Of a stretch of 64,000 bases of DNA, positions 45,270-57,114 are shown one piece after another. Made by a program: the position numbers and the translations under genes. The stretch's first letter is position 1, and each line of letters opens with the position of its first letter. Origin of the DNA: Myotis daubentonii (lineage: Eukaryota; Chordata; Mammalia; Chiroptera; Vespertilionidae); contig NC_081847.1 of NCBI RefSeq assembly GCF_963259705.1, forward strand, positions 74,467,469-74,531,468, in the 5' to 3' direction. Under the pieces are notes generated by a model that saw only the letters and a program-made list of their open reading frames with translations, did no database searches and was not told where the DNA came from.

Positions 45270-45810
45270 TGTTTGGAACCCTTCACTGGTTTACCATTTC
45301 AGCCAAACTCACTAGCCATGATCCCAACCCCCTTTTTGATCAGTTGCCTGCCTAATACTCATCTAGTACTACCCTGCCTGTCATTCACTTGACTCTGGCT
45401 GCACTCAACCTTCTCTCTTCTCCTTGAATGCCTCATTCCTGGCGACCCTTTAGAGCTGCCCTCTCTTCTTTTAGATCTTGACTTGGCTGTAGTCTAGATT
45501 CACACAGGCTTCTGCTCAAATGATATCTCCTCGTGAAAAATTCTCCTGGCCAATCTACCTAAAAGAGGACTGCCATCACTTCAACATATTTTCATCATTA
45601 TTTGATAGCACTTATCACATATAAGTTTATAGAATTGATCACTTTCTGATATTTGTTTTTCAATGATTTGTTAATTATTTTCATCTCTTTGAAGATTGAA
45701 CCTCTATGTGGCCAGGAACATTGCCCATCTTGTCTTCTACAATACGCTCCATGCCTGGAACAGTGCACATCACTCATTAAATTTTTGATGACTGATGAAT
45801 GAATGAGTGA
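45270..45810 (+). repeat. L2 LINE 3' region
   Basis: GAACCCTTCACTGGTTTACC, CTCAAATGATATCTCCTCGT, ATAGCACTTATCACATATAA and ATGCCTGGAACAGTGCACAT, with terminal GATGAATGAATGAGTGA, fit L2. Confidence 0.8.
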
Positions 45811-45959
45811 ATCACTTTATTAACAAAAATTTAAGAGTCACTGGCTAATGCAAAATGAGTTAAAAGAGTATCCTGATTTACAGAGGTAAAAAAAAACTTG
45901 CTATCTTCTGCCCCTCAGCAAGCTGATGATTTGACATTACTAAGTGTGACAACTCTCCA

Positions 45960-46740
45960 GTCTGAATCTGTAATTATAGTCCAGGTCCTGCGAAATAGGA
46001 CATGTACACATGTGTAATGCAGTCAACTACAATTCAACATGTCCAAAGCTAACTAAATGTATCCTCCATCCCCAACTTAATTTCTTATCCCAGTTCATGA
46101 CATTGTCCAAGCCAGAAAATGGGGTATCATCTCTGATTTACTGGTTTATCCTCCACACTGCCACCTCACAGACATCATTCTAAAACAAGAGTGATTGTGC
46201 CATGTCCTTGCTAAAAACCCTTCAGTACTTAGGAAGGCATCAGGGCTACTCTTATTATGACTCACACCCAGTTTTCCATTTTTAATTCTAGATTCAAATC
46301 CTTTCTTCCTGCCATTGGCTAGAATTTTTTAAAATGCGTTTTTATTGATTTTTAGAGAGGACGAGAGAGAAAGAGAAACATTGATCTGCTTCCTGCAAGC
46401 CCCCTACTGGTGATTGAGCCTGCAACCGGGGCATGTGCCCTGACCAGGAATCCAATCTGTGACATCTTGGTTTATGGATCAATGCTCAACCACAGAGCCA
46501 CACCAGCCAGGCCATTGGCTATAATTTTTACTCCAAGCATGCTGAATCTGGCCTTCAGTGTTTTGAATCCACCATGCTCATTCATGCCATCATCTTGTAC
46601 CTTCTGCTGCCTCTGACAAGACTGTCCTGCCTCTCCCCAGCCTGGCATAGGAACCATTCTTCCTCTCACCCCATTGTTGCCTCCAATAGGAAGCCCGTCC
46701 TGACAACGAGCCAGCTGATTTAGTTGCCTTCTGATAAGTT
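45960..46740 (+). repeat. Second L2-like fragment split by a Ves SINE
   Basis: CTGCCACCTCACAGACATCA, TGTCCTTGCTAAAAACCCTT and, after the SINE, GCCATCATCTTGTACCTTCT resemble upstream L2 sequence. Diverged; limits are approximate. Confidence 0.5.
46311..46529 (-). mobile_element. Ves SINE with 19-bp target duplications
   Basis: GCCATTGGCTAGAATTTTT (46311-46329) and GCCATTGGCTATAATTTTT (46511-46529) are the flanks, with one mismatch. Between them (46330-46510), in reverse, are an A-rich tail, GA-rich part, CCCTACTGGTGATTGAGCC, GCATGTGCCCTGACCAGGAA and GAGCCACACCAGCCAGG head. Confidence 0.95.
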
Positions 46741-47305
46741 CTTTGGAAATACGAAATGGGCTTCTGGTTCTAACAGTTTCCCTTTTGAAAAAGCTCCAAA
46801 AGAGTATTAATCTCCAGGGTACATACATTTAACCCCCATCACTGAACCAGCTAAGTATACAAGGAAATCCTTTACAAAAGCTCAGCAAAGAAGGCCAAAG
46901 GCCTAATTAATTTTTCAACACTTAAGTCTGAGTTTTACAATTTTTCTCTTTTTTTTTTGTGGCAATAAATTTCTCTAAAACAAGTAGGGCCTGGTAATTG
47001 GGCTTAGGACCAGCAATGCTCATTTGGCTCAGAGTTTTCTTGACGCTGGCTGTGTATATTTGGAGAGCAATGCCACAGGGCAAATATCAACATCAGCCCA
47101 GTTCCCTTCTAATAAACAATGTAGGCCTCCTATGTGTGTTATATGGCAAGAGATAGCCATGGATATGCCTCTGACTTACTTCATTCTCTATGAGTACTTT
47201 GGGCCTTATGTCAAGAAATCAAATTTTAACTGCAAGTGGCAGCTGAGAGTAAAAACAACCCCTACCCTACTTCTAAGAGCACAGGTGATATGCATCTCCT
47301 CAATG
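46741..47305. other. unannotated stretch
   Basis: No repeat or gene recognised; open frames under 120 codons. Confidence 0.45.
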
Positions 47306-47313
47306 CTTTAGGC

Positions 47314-47525
47314 CAGTGGTCGGCAAACTCATTAGTCAACAGAGCCAAATATCAACAGTACAACGATTGAAATTTCTTTTGAGAGCCAAATTTTTTAAAC
47401 TTAAACTATATAGGTAGGTACATTGTTATCAATTTAATTAGGGTACCCCTAAGGCTTAGGAAGAGCCACACATAAGGGGCCAAAGAGCCGCATGTGGCTT
47501 GCGAGCCGCCGTTTGCCGACCATGG
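47314..47525 (+). mobile_element. Non-autonomous hAT transposon
   Basis: Termini are CAGTGGTCGGCAAAC and GTTTGCCGACCATGG (inverted, with changes in the last bases). CTTTAGGC at 47306-47313 and 47526-47533 is an 8-bp target duplication. The interior has GAGAGCCAAATTTTTTAAAC and GGGCCAAAGAGCCGCATGTG. It resembles the nhAT families described in Myotis. No transposase is encoded. Confidence 0.9.
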
Positions 47526-47639
47526 CTTTAGGCAATGGTCTGGATGAAACTACACAGGGATGGAGAAGATGCTCACTTAAGTTCTATGAACCTAGGTCTT
47601 TCAAAAGGTAAATTTTCTTTTTACCTCAAGTATTATTTT

Positions 47640-47985
47640 TCTATTCCTGCGCAGAAGCTTAAAATGACACAAATTTATGACCTCACACTTTCTGCAGGTC
47701 AGAAGTCCAGGTAGAGCATGCATGGATTCAGCTCAGGGTCTCACCAAGCTCATATTAAGGAATCAACAGGGCTGCTCTTCCAAGGTCACCAGTCATTGGC
47801 AGAACTCATTTTCTTGTGGTCGTTGGACGGAAATCCCAATTCCTTGCTGGCTGTCAGCCAGGGGACACTCTCAGCTCCCTGAGGCTGCCCACATTCCTGG
47901 CAGTAAGGATCCCTCCATCTTTAAGCCAGCAATAACGCATAGAATCTCTGACTTCCTGTCTATGATGCTGGAGGAAACACTCAGT
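47640..47985 (-). repeat. MaLR-like LTR, diverged
   Basis: CTTTCTGCAGGTCAGAAGTC, CAGCTCAGGGTCTCACCAAG, TTGCTGGCTGTCAGCCAGGG and GCTGCCCACATTCCTGGCAG are blocks of an MLT1-like LTR in reverse. The 104-codon open frame inside is not a gene. Confidence 0.6.
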
Positions 47986-47993
47986 TTTTAGAG

Positions 47994-48218
47994 CAGTGGT
48001 TCTCAACCTTCCTAATGCCACGACCCTTTAATACAGTTCCTCATGTTGTGGTGACCCCCAACCATAAAATTATTTTCATTGCTACTTCATAACTGTAATT
48101 TTGCTACTGTTATGAATTGTAATGTAAATATCTGATATGCAGGATGTATTTAGGTGATCCCTGTGAAAGGGTCGTTCTACCCCCAAAGGGGTCGCGACCC
48201 ACAGGTTAAGAACCGCTG
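47994..48218 (+). mobile_element. SPIN (Space Invader) hAT MITE
   Basis: Inverted termini CAGTGGTTCTCAACCT and AGGTTAAGAACCGCTG, interior GTGACCCCCAACCATAAAAT and GGGGTCGCGACCCACAGG, and a perfect 8-bp duplication TTTTAGAG (47986-47993; 48219-48226). This matches the SPIN non-autonomous elements reported as horizontally transferred among bats, bushbaby, tenrec, opossum, lizard and frog. The 225-bp copy lacks a central part I recall in longer copies. Confidence 0.95.
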
Positions 48219-48226
48219 TTTTAGAG

Positions 48227-48829
48227 GGTTCATGTGACTAGGTCAGGTTCATTGGATAACTTCCCGATTAATTGATTTTGGACCTTGATTTTATCTGCAT
48301 AATCCCTCACATCAGCACCTAAATTCGTGTTTGATTTAATATCCTGGAGTAGATGAGTGTACATAAGGGGCCAGTGATCTGGGAGGACAGGAAGAAGAAT
48401 CATAGAAGTCTGCTTACCACACGTTCTCAGAATACTCAAGAGCATGGGTTTCAGAGAAAACATGTAATTTCTTTCTTACCATCATCCCAAGTTATCTCTT
48501 GTGCATAGCTAGTGTTTTCCTGCACATCTTTGCATGGATGTCCAGAAGTATCATGTCCTCATTTTAGGTGGCATGACAGAGTGAGATGAATGTGGAGAGA
48601 CAAGTCAGATATAGCAGAACTATGCTTGTCAGACCAAGAATATACTATGTTGTAGTGAGATGCCATTATAGGGTTGCAGGGGTCAGATAATATGACCAAG
48701 TGCGTTGTAAAGGTGAATGAGTGCATGTTAAAAGAACTGTTGCAGTGCCCAGATAAGAAATGATGGTGGCCTAAACTAGGGTGGTGTCAATGGGGCAGGA
48801 AGGAGGTCTTTCCCACTAATACGGCCTAA
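48227..48829. repeat. Old interspersed repeat traces, family uncertain
   Basis: ATAGGGTTGCAGGGGTCAGA and GAACTGTTGCAGTGCCCAGATAAG...GATGGTGGCC resemble the same uncertain old repeat as at 29.2 kb. The rest is unrecognised. Confidence 0.4.
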
Positions 48830-48975
48830 CTATGCATGCCCTTACCATTGTCTGTACTTCTCTTCCATGTTACCCACTACATTGTTTTAGCTTATCGCTC
48901 TCCCCCTCTTGACTCTTATAGCATTGTATCTCTGCCACAGTGTCTGACACATAGTAAGTGATCAGTAAGTGCTCC
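48830..48975 (+). repeat. L2 3' end
   Basis: CCATTGTCTGTACTTCTCTT, TAGCATTGTATCTCTGCCAC and GTCTGACACATAGTAAGTGA resemble an L2 3' end. Confidence 0.6.
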
Positions 48976-51539
48976 CGGATCCCCTGACATGTTCTCTATA
49001 CCACAGCAAATCACAGCACCAGATTCAGCCATCTCTCTTTGCAAGCCTCTGCTGGCCAGGCTCCTGCTCTCCTTGCCTCAGTTCAGATGGTATGCTCTGC
49101 TTGAACCTTGGGGTTTCTGTTTGTACCCCCAAGATCGGAGGGTTAGCTCATTCAAGCAAACTCAAATCCTTCCTCTCAGCTCATCTTGACTTTGATTACT
49201 GGCCAGGATTGGACAATCTCTATCATGTCTCTGGTTGAATTGAATGTTTTATTGTCTCTCCTTACCCCAGAGGCTATAATAGAGTCCACATTTCTGATAC
49301 TTCATTTCTCTTTCAGTATGTCACACAGCCAAGTCCTGTCGCCTCTCTTCGCCATCTGGACCAATTCACCAGTGAACAGGGACAGGAGTTTCCACAGCCC
49401 CCAGATCCCCAGGGACAGAACTTTTGTGTTTAATAGATCTTTGCTATCTTCCCCGGTCCTAGGATTCCAGAACACCCTTGTGAGTCCTGGTGAATCCAGT
49501 TGGAAATGCCTGATCCCAGTTCCCCAGACAGATCTTCAGTATGACCGGTCCTCTCTGCTGGGTAAGTCCCGTGAAAATTACTTTATTCGTAGATTTAATT
49601 GACTTCACTTGAATTTTGTTTTCAGTCCTATTAGAAGATGAGCCATTTGCTCCCATACCCCACCCTCCCCCTTCAAATGAGTGTCAAGGGAACTGTTTGT
49701 GTTTTGTTACTAAGACTGTTGTTGAACTTGAGGCTCCAGTAAGAGCAAGACCCTCTTGAGTCTTGGCAACCAAATCCCACACGGCCTCACTCTGTTGGTT
49801 CTGTCCTCTCAGTCCTGGTCCCTTGTGGACAATTTGCAAAATTAGGAAATTAAGGAAACAGAAACTTAAGAAGACCTGGGAAATGCTTAGTAAGGAAAAT
49901 CCCTTCATAGAATGAGACCTCAACAACAAATTTGCCAAGGGAATTTGAACTGTAGACTCTCGCATGGGGTGCTGCGAATCATGAATATTTTCTCTTCTCT
50001 CTCTTTTTTTTTCTCTCTCTGAAAAACACAGTAGATGCTAAGTGAATATTAATTTATTTTCCTTAAATAGTCAGGAGGGAAAGACTACCTTTGCATTCAA
50101 AATGACAACTTGTGGGTAAATATCTTTCACAAAAGACTAGGACTCAGATGGAGAGTTGGTCCACTTTCTTGGTGTAATTTTTCTTCATTGTACTCGCTCC
50201 CTTCCTTCTCTGGATGAATGGATTCCATACTCCTGATCCCAGAAGTATCAGGGATGTAGCTTGAAGGAGGTGGCAGATCCCTCTTTCTTGCAGTTAATCT
50301 GATCCCTTTCTCCACATATGAAATGTCATACTTGCAAACATTTTACCAGCAGGCTTATTTGAAAAGGAGAAACTTTTTTCATGAGAAGAGATCAGGCCCT
50401 GCTTTTAATTTTCCCCATGAATGTTCTAAGTCAGCCAAAAGAATACCTACACCCAAAGGGTGTCACAAATGGGAAAGGGAGGAATTCCATATAAACTTTG
50501 TAAGGCAAAAAAGCAAAGATGGGTTGTATCTTCAGTGTGACCACAACTTTCACTTTAAATAAACTTTACTTAAATCACATCATTTTGAAATTTACATCCA
50601 GGGTCTGCCAGGCATTAAGGCTCTCTGCTTTTATAAGAAGATAGTTCCCTCCTAACTGGCTCACAGGGTACAAAGGGAGCCATCTGGGCACCATGTGAGA
50701 CACAGACACCCTTTAATGTCACCTCTCCCAGGCTGAGAAGCCAGCACTGCACTCTGGCATGGGTCTTGCGACTCCACCTCCTTGGCTGCGAGCTAAAGAA
50801 ACAGTGATCATAAGCTGCTCTCAGTCTGTGTCCTCAAAGAGATTGGAGCTCTTTGAGGCAGAAGGATGTGACTTATTCAGTCTTACTCGTTGGTCTTGTC
50901 CCTTTTGTCTAGAACTAGGGCACAAAGATGAGAGAGAAAGAGAGAGAAGGAGAGCAAGAGGGAGAGAGAAGGAGGAAGAAGAGGAGGAAGAAGTGAAGGA
51001 AGAGAGCCAGACACACAGAGAAGCTCTGCAAGCATGTTGATATAGAGGATATGAAAGTAAGAAGGGCACAAAACAACTTCAAATATAAAATTCCCTAAAC
51101 CTCCAGCAACGTGCTGCTTCCCTACTTTAAGCAAATCAGCTACAAAGGGACTGTCACTTGCAAAGCCCAGGGACCTGCCCAGATATCCTTATCCACAGAT
51201 GTACCTGAGGCCTGAGAAAGCCCACCTTATCAACATCACCAATCTCACAGCAGGGAGAGCTGTAGGCTGTGACTATGAGGCACACGGCAGCAGGGAGAAG
51301 TGGAAATTATATGTAAAGTGTAATTGTTCATTTAGTGAACATTTCACATATTTTGTTAATTTTGCAACTTATTCTGAGAGATTTTTTTGACATTTTACAT
51401 AGCATGATCATATACAACTTCCAACAAAAAGAAAAACAGCATTATTCTGAATTACAGAAGGTACTTAGATTCCCCAAGACTTCAGGTACCTATCTTCAAT
51501 GACTATGCCATATTTTCATGGGGTGGGGGAGAATGGATT
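48976..51539. other. unannotated intergenic stretch
   Basis: No repeat except simple tracts. The purine-rich tract at 50929-51005 (GAGAGAAAGAGAGAGAAGGA onward) is an old GA-rich repeat. The 138-codon open frame at 49186-49602 shows no domain I know. Confidence 0.45.
50929..51005. repeat. GA-rich polypurine tract
   Basis: Nearly continuous purines for about 75 bases; could adopt triplex structure. It accounts for low-complexity Arg/Glu- and Ser/Leu-rich open frames on the two strands. Confidence 0.85.
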
Positions 51540-51780
51540 TGAGCTACATGGAATACAACAAACATTTTCAGAGTGCATTATATGAACCAGATACTATGCC
51601 AGGAGATTATTTCCCCCCTAAATCAGTTGACTTGCCGAGGAACCCTCTTCTCACGTACATGTACCCACATCCAATTAGGAGATAAGAAAATAAAGGCTTA
51701 GAGAACTTAATTTATTTAAGGCCATAGAGTTATGTTCTGGCAAAGCTGATATTAAAAATGAGGTCTGCTTCCAAAGCTCA
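51540..51780 (-). repeat. MIR SINE
   Basis: AGAGTGCATTATATGAACCA, GGAGATAAGAAAATAAAGGC and TTTATTTAAGGCCATAGAGT match reverse MIR. Confidence 0.75.
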
Positions 51781-52375
51781 TTCTCTTTCCATCCCACCAT
51801 GTAACTCAAATAAAGAGCCAATTGGGAATTCACTGGGATGTGCTTCTACATGAGCCAGGAGAGACAGGCAGATGTTCTGGAGACAGGGACTTAGTCTGCG
51901 AGGCCTCAAAATGTTGATCACTGTTGAAATCTCTCTTATCAAATTCACCATGACTTCACTGCTGACAACTCCAGTGTACGATGTGGAAACCAGTATTCTC
52001 CCATGAATATTTCCATGATGGAAACTCAGCATGGAAACCTAGCAATAGAACTGATCTCACATGCAAGTGGATCCTGAGATGAAAATAATGGTCTTCTCAC
52101 CCTCCACTCCTTTTTCTCACTTCTTTCCCTTTCCCTTCCATTTCTTCCTCTACCCTCTTTCCTCTGTCATCTTCTTCCTCTCTTTAGATCCCCCACTTCT
52201 TCCTATGTTGGTTGCATTCTTTCCCACTGCTACCATCCTCCATTTATTTGCACAAGAGAAAAACACAAATGGCTACAGAATGCTACAGACTTATTTCATG
52301 TCAGTCCTGCAAAGGCAGAAGACAGGTACGCTTTCATTCCCCTAGTATCAGTACATGAAATCCTCTAGAATAATC
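51781..52375. other. unannotated stretch
   Basis: CT-rich at 52095-52210; no repeat or gene recognised. Confidence 0.45.
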
Positions 52376-52940
52376 TTTTTTTAATTTTATTTTTCAATTG
52401 AAGTTTACATTTAATATAATTTTGGTTTAGTTTCAGGTGTATAGCATGGTGGTTAGAAAATCATATACTTTACAAAGTGGTCTCTTTGATATTTCAAGGA
52501 CCCACCTGGCCCCATCCATAGCGATTACAATATTATTGACTATATGCCATATGCTGTTCTTTAAATCCCTGTGACTCTTTTGTAACTACCAATTTGCACT
52601 TCTTGACTCCTTCATCATTTTTACCCAGCCCCTCCCTCAAGTCCCCTCATCGCTGGTAACCATTAGTCTGTTCTCTGTATCTATGAGTCTGTTTCCTTGT
52701 TTGTTCATTTAATCTGTTCTTTGAATTTCACATATAAGTCAGATCATATGGTATCTATCTTTGTCTCACTTATTTTACTCAGCATAATACCTTCTAGGTT
52801 TATTCATGCTACATTACACTGTTATTTACAAAGCCAATTTATGGAAGTAACCCAGGTACCCATCCATAAATGAGTAGAGGAAAAAGTAGTATATATACAC
52901 TGGAATAGTACTCTGCCATGAAAAGGAATGAAGTGATTTT
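52376..52940 (-). mobile_element. L1 3' end with 5' inversion
   Basis: A T-rich start (52376) is followed by reversed L1 3' UTR and ORF2 end (GTTTCAGGTGTATAGCATGG ... TCAGCATAATACCTTCTAGG) to about 52818. Then sense-strand L1 follows (TGTTATTTACAAAGCCAATT, ACCCATCCATAAATGAGTAG, ACTCTGCCATGAAAAGGAAT) to about 52935. The inverted piece ends near the point in L1 where the first piece stops, as in twin-primed insertions. No target duplication found. Confidence 0.8.
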
Positions 52941-53085
52941 GACTCACCCTTTCAAATCATAGGCTCATCCTAAGTACTGATCTCTATGGATAAGGTCCAT
53001 GAATGGCAGCTAAGCCTTATGGTCTAGTCTAGTGTAAAGGGAAAATATGACTTGTCAACCCCATCAGAGCCATATGGAATATGGG

Positions 53086-53087
<2 letters not shown>

Positions 53088-53176
<89 letters not shown>
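53088..53176. repeat. Compound (AT)n(AG)n microsatellite
   Basis: About 20 AT units change at 53129 into about 24 AG units. Likely highly polymorphic. Confidence 0.95.
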
Positions 53177-53179
<3 letters not shown>

Positions 53180-53464
53180 GCTGTTACATATGTCCACCAT
53201 GATACATTTGGGACCTAACCTCAGTTAAATTCCCAGACGGATATGTTCTTCTCTTCTTCCTTGATTTCCAAAACTTTTAGTCTTCTTCCAAGTTTGGAAT
53301 TGTTCCCTGTAACCTATATTATTTTTATTATACTGATACTAAAATATTGATGTGCAAACTCTCTAGCCCCTTATGGTTTGCTTAGTGGGAGTGATGATTA
53401 TGAAAATACCAGATACCCTTTACTGAGCACCTACAATGTGATTATTAATTTCGCCTCTGAAGTC
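53177..53464. other. unannotated stretch
   Basis: About 53400-53450 has ACTGAGCACCTACAATGTGA, a MIR-like trace. Otherwise nothing. Confidence 0.4.
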
Positions 53465-53650
53465 ATAGATAGATAGAGCTGGTTTCAAACCAAGACCCAC
53501 CACTTGCAGGTTGTAGGACCTTGTCACTGAACTTCAGTTTCCTCATTTGTAATATTGTGAATGGAGAGATAATAGCATTTACCTAGAGCACTGTAGTGAA
53601 GTCTAATTAAAAATCTGCCTATAAAATGTTGGGCACAATGCTTAATGCAT
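53465..53650 (+). repeat. MIR SINE
   Basis: TGTAGGACCTTGTCACTGAA, CTTCAGTTTCCTCATTTGTA and GTTGGGCACAATGCTTAATG fit MIR. Confidence 0.8.
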
Positions 53651-53654
53651 ATTA

Positions 53655-53850
53655 AATATACTAACAAATTTTAGCTACTATTTTTATGTCCCAGTCACTG
53701 CTCTAGACATTTTATTTGATCCTCAACAACCGAGTAAAGCGAAAGTATTGTCCTGATTTCTTTCACAGGTGAGAAATTAGAGGCTTAGGAAGAGTTGGAT
53801 AATCTGCTCAAGCACTCATAGTTGGCCGGTGACAGCCTGGGTTTTGGATA
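53655..53850 (-). repeat. MIR SINE
   Basis: TGTCCCAGTCACTGCTCTAG, TTTATTTGATCCTCAACAAC and AAGCACTCATAGTTGGCCGG are reverse MIR. It lies tail to tail with the MIR at 53465-53650, which could allow a weak inverted-repeat structure. Confidence 0.8.
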
Positions 53851-56159
53851 TATCTCTTAGACTTCAAAGCCTGTAACATTTGATTACCAAAGGTTCTCTG
53901 TCACTTTTGAACCAAAAGTTAGGTCATGATCTGGTAAAGGTTAAAACATTTGAACTTGTTCTCTACCTGAATATCCAAGGTGCACAGTGGCCAAGATGGA
54001 CAACAGAAGTCCCTGTGGTCCTGTTCATGCCTCTACTATTTCTATCTCAATATCCCCCTTCCCTCAGTGTTTCCTTTATCATCTCACAGGCATCTATGGG
54101 GCAGTTTCAAAACTGCTGCCGTGGTATTGCTGCCCAAAGTCTCCTGAGAAGCAATGAAGCTGCCGTTGGGTGTTATTATCTCTTGCACATACTGGGAGAA
54201 TTTTGGGGGTTGAGTTCATTGATAATAGGGCCCATGCCAGAGGCCTGTGTCTTCCTGTCAAGAGCTTCTCAGGGCTACCTACCCAGCTGAGGGTAATGAT
54301 GCTGCTGAAAATCATTTCTGTTTCGTGAAGGCCTGAGAATGGGCCAGGCTGCCTCTATCTTCCCTCCACTGCTGCTCCAACGTATGTCCAATTCCAGGAT
54401 AAGTGTTCCCATCTGTGTTATTCTATTAACTGAAAAGGAAGGAATTAGCGAATGAACTTGTCACATCTTGTGACCTGTTGCACACTGAGATGGGAGGCAG
54501 TGGCAGCACAAACAACATTCTTTCTCTAAGCGCCTTTCAGACTCGCTGAGGAAACAGAGCAGTTCTGACTCCATGAAACACACCAGCATCAGCCCGAAAA
54601 TCAGCTGGGGCCCCTCCAAGCTGCACCTTTGAGAGCTGAAGGGAAAGGGTGGCAGAACCTCAAAGAAAATTCCCCCTCTCTGCCAAGCTCCAGATGGAAG
54701 ACCTTCCCACGGAAATGCTAGCTGGAGATGCTTTGCTGACCCAGAGTGCTGCCAAGGAAAAGGGTCTCTGCTGGGGCTCCTCTTGCTCTTTCTCACAGAA
54801 GAACACAGCTGAGAAGGTGGCAAAGGGCCTCAAAGGCTCTATCTTGGTGGAAGGGCCCTATGGGAGAGCTCAGAATGAAGAGTCTAAGGGAGGGCTTGAC
54901 TTCCAGCTGATGGTGGTGGCTGGCTCCTTGCACATAGATTTTGAATGTGACCTGACACTACATTGAGGGTGTCTTTGACCCATGTTTCCTTTTTTTTTTT
55001 TTTTTTACAAGGCTTTTACAGGAATCCACGCTTCACTAAGTGTTGGATAGAGCTTTGGAGCAAGAATACACTTTGGTATGAAGTGTTCAAGAGAACTGGG
55101 CTCCATCTCGAGCTTTCCTGATGGAGTTGGTTTGTACCAGTTTGCCTTGGCAGGAACTCAGTTAGGGAATGAGAGAAAGAGGGGGAAAAAATAGAAAGGA
55201 CAAAATAAATTCTTCCATTTTAATCCAGCTAAATTATACCCCCGGTAACTGGCAGAGACCAAGGGTCAGAACAATCATAGGCTCTCTCTCCAAAGATAGG
55301 AGACAGGATCCATCTCATGGGCGAGTTGGTCAAGGCTAAGAGAGGGTTCTGTAGACCCCAAAGAAGTTTTGCCCAGAAGTAGCCCCCCCCCCCCCCCCCG
55401 CCAACTCAGCTGGCCACCAAGAGGTATTGTCTGCTTCCTACTTCCCATGTCCTCCAAAAAAGGAACACTGCTACATGAAGACAAACATTGATTCCGGGAT
55501 CTCACAGACCCAGCCTATGTCATGACCTCCAGAAATAATGTCCATCAGCAAGAATATAAATGTTTTTTTTCCTCCTTGATTTCCTCTGTTTTTAGAATTG
55601 TATGGCACATACAGAGAGCCACTGTGGAGGAAGCTCCAGGCAGCCTGTTCTCTCCTTCACCCCTCACCAATAAGTCATGAATCAGTAAGTCCCGGTTGAG
55701 GTCCAGGAGTCTCATTTCCAATAAGCATCTGACCCACAGGGCTATGATGCAGATGGTGTGTGGGCCCCTCTTTGACACACTTTGCACTGAGGATTCTAAC
55801 TAACCCTGAATCCACAGATAACATGTGATTCAGCTAGATCCTCTAAACCTCAACCCTGAAAGGATATATTAGATCCCAACATGACTGATGCTACAAAATA
55901 CGACAGAAGAGCATGCCACTCACACTTCTATGGCCTTTTTGTGTACAGTGTCTTCAATGATGAAGAGATTTTGTAGATGTTAGATGAGCAGGGACTCTAA
56001 TAAGACACATTTAAAGAACATTTTTATCAAGTACACTTTTTATAAAATACCTTGACTGCCATTGATAATATAGAGATGATGACAAGGAATGATGATCCAG
56101 AAGGAGTTAAAGCCTTGTAATAAATATTTTAAATTGAATATAATAGAGATATTAGATGA
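53851..56159. other. unannotated intergenic stretch
   Basis: Open frames up to 136 codons without recognisable domains. A T run lies at 54989-55008 and a C run of 17 at 55383-55399. No repeat family recognised. Confidence 0.45.
55383..55399. repeat. C homopolymer
   Basis: Seventeen consecutive C; length uncertain in any assembly. Confidence 0.95.
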
Positions 56160-56300
56160 TATCTAGTAAGCACTTAATGTGACTCAGAGGCTATAAATAT
56201 ATTAAAGCATTAACTGTACAAAATAGGTACTATCATTATCCACATCTTACTGATGAGAAGCCTGAAGCTCCGAGAGGTAGGGTAATTTGGACACAGGTGT
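56160..56300 (-). repeat. MIR SINE
   Basis: CTATCATTATCCACATCTTA and CTGATGAGAAGCCTGAAGCT are reverse MIR core. Confidence 0.75.
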
Positions 56301-56819
56301 TTTACTGGTATTGCTGCTCTGATGCTCAGCCAGACAGTTCAACCCCAGAGCATGTGTTCTTTAAATGTTATTATAGTCCTCTGGGGGAACTAGTGAGGAG
56401 CAATAAGTCTGACTCAGACAGAGAAAGCAAACAAGGACAATTATTTCACAGACAGCATTTGCCTCGAGTTAGTACTTGGTCTCCACTTATCCATGACACA
56501 TCTCCAACCCTCTTGCCTGAGCTGATCAGCACCCACAGGGGCAAAGACACCCAGAAGCCAACAACATTTCCCAGTACAGACTGCTTATCGTTTCCCTAGA
56601 TCTCCCTGCCCTCTTAGACTTTCTGATCAAGTAGAAGACCTGGTTTTCTCTTTGAGAAGGAAAATAAAGGCTATCAGCTGTGGCCTGTCTCCACCTAAAA
56701 ATGAATAGATCACAGGCTGACATATCAAGAAAGGACATGACCCTTCCTCCAATAAAGGTAAATTTCCAAGTGACAAATTAAAATAATCACCCATGTGTTT
56801 ATTTATTTCAGTTCTTTTT
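56301..56819. other. unannotated stretch
   Basis: Nothing recognised. Confidence 0.45.
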
Positions 56820-56935
56820 GCCAACTAGCTCCTTGAGGGCAGAGACTAAGCCTCATTTACCGTTCTAGCCAGAGTATCTAGCACAGTGTCTTTAAATGCT
56901 TAATAAATATTGTTAGATTAATAAGTGAATCTCTG
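56820..56935 (+). repeat. L2 3' end
   Basis: CTCCTTGAGGGCAGAGACTA, TATCTAGCACAGTGTCTTTA and GCTTAATAAATATTGTTAGA fit an L2 3' end. Confidence 0.8.
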
Positions 56936-57114
56936 CTTCCACTCTTGTTTTCCCTACATTAAATTCTGTACATAATGCTTACTGATTTTTTATAATGTTG
57001 ATGTAACATCTACTATGTACCAGTATTTTCTAGGTCTTACTGTTGAAGAAGGCAACAACTTACCTTCAAGAAGCTTATAGTTTAGGGAAGCCAAAGTAGT
57101 CTTTTGAAATTTCC

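Noticed and set aside
49186..49602. 138-codon plus-strand open frame
   Set aside because: No domain recognised and no codon or splice evidence of an exon.
50759..51134. Charged, Arg/Glu-rich open frame
   Set aside because: Encoded by the GA-rich polypurine tract.
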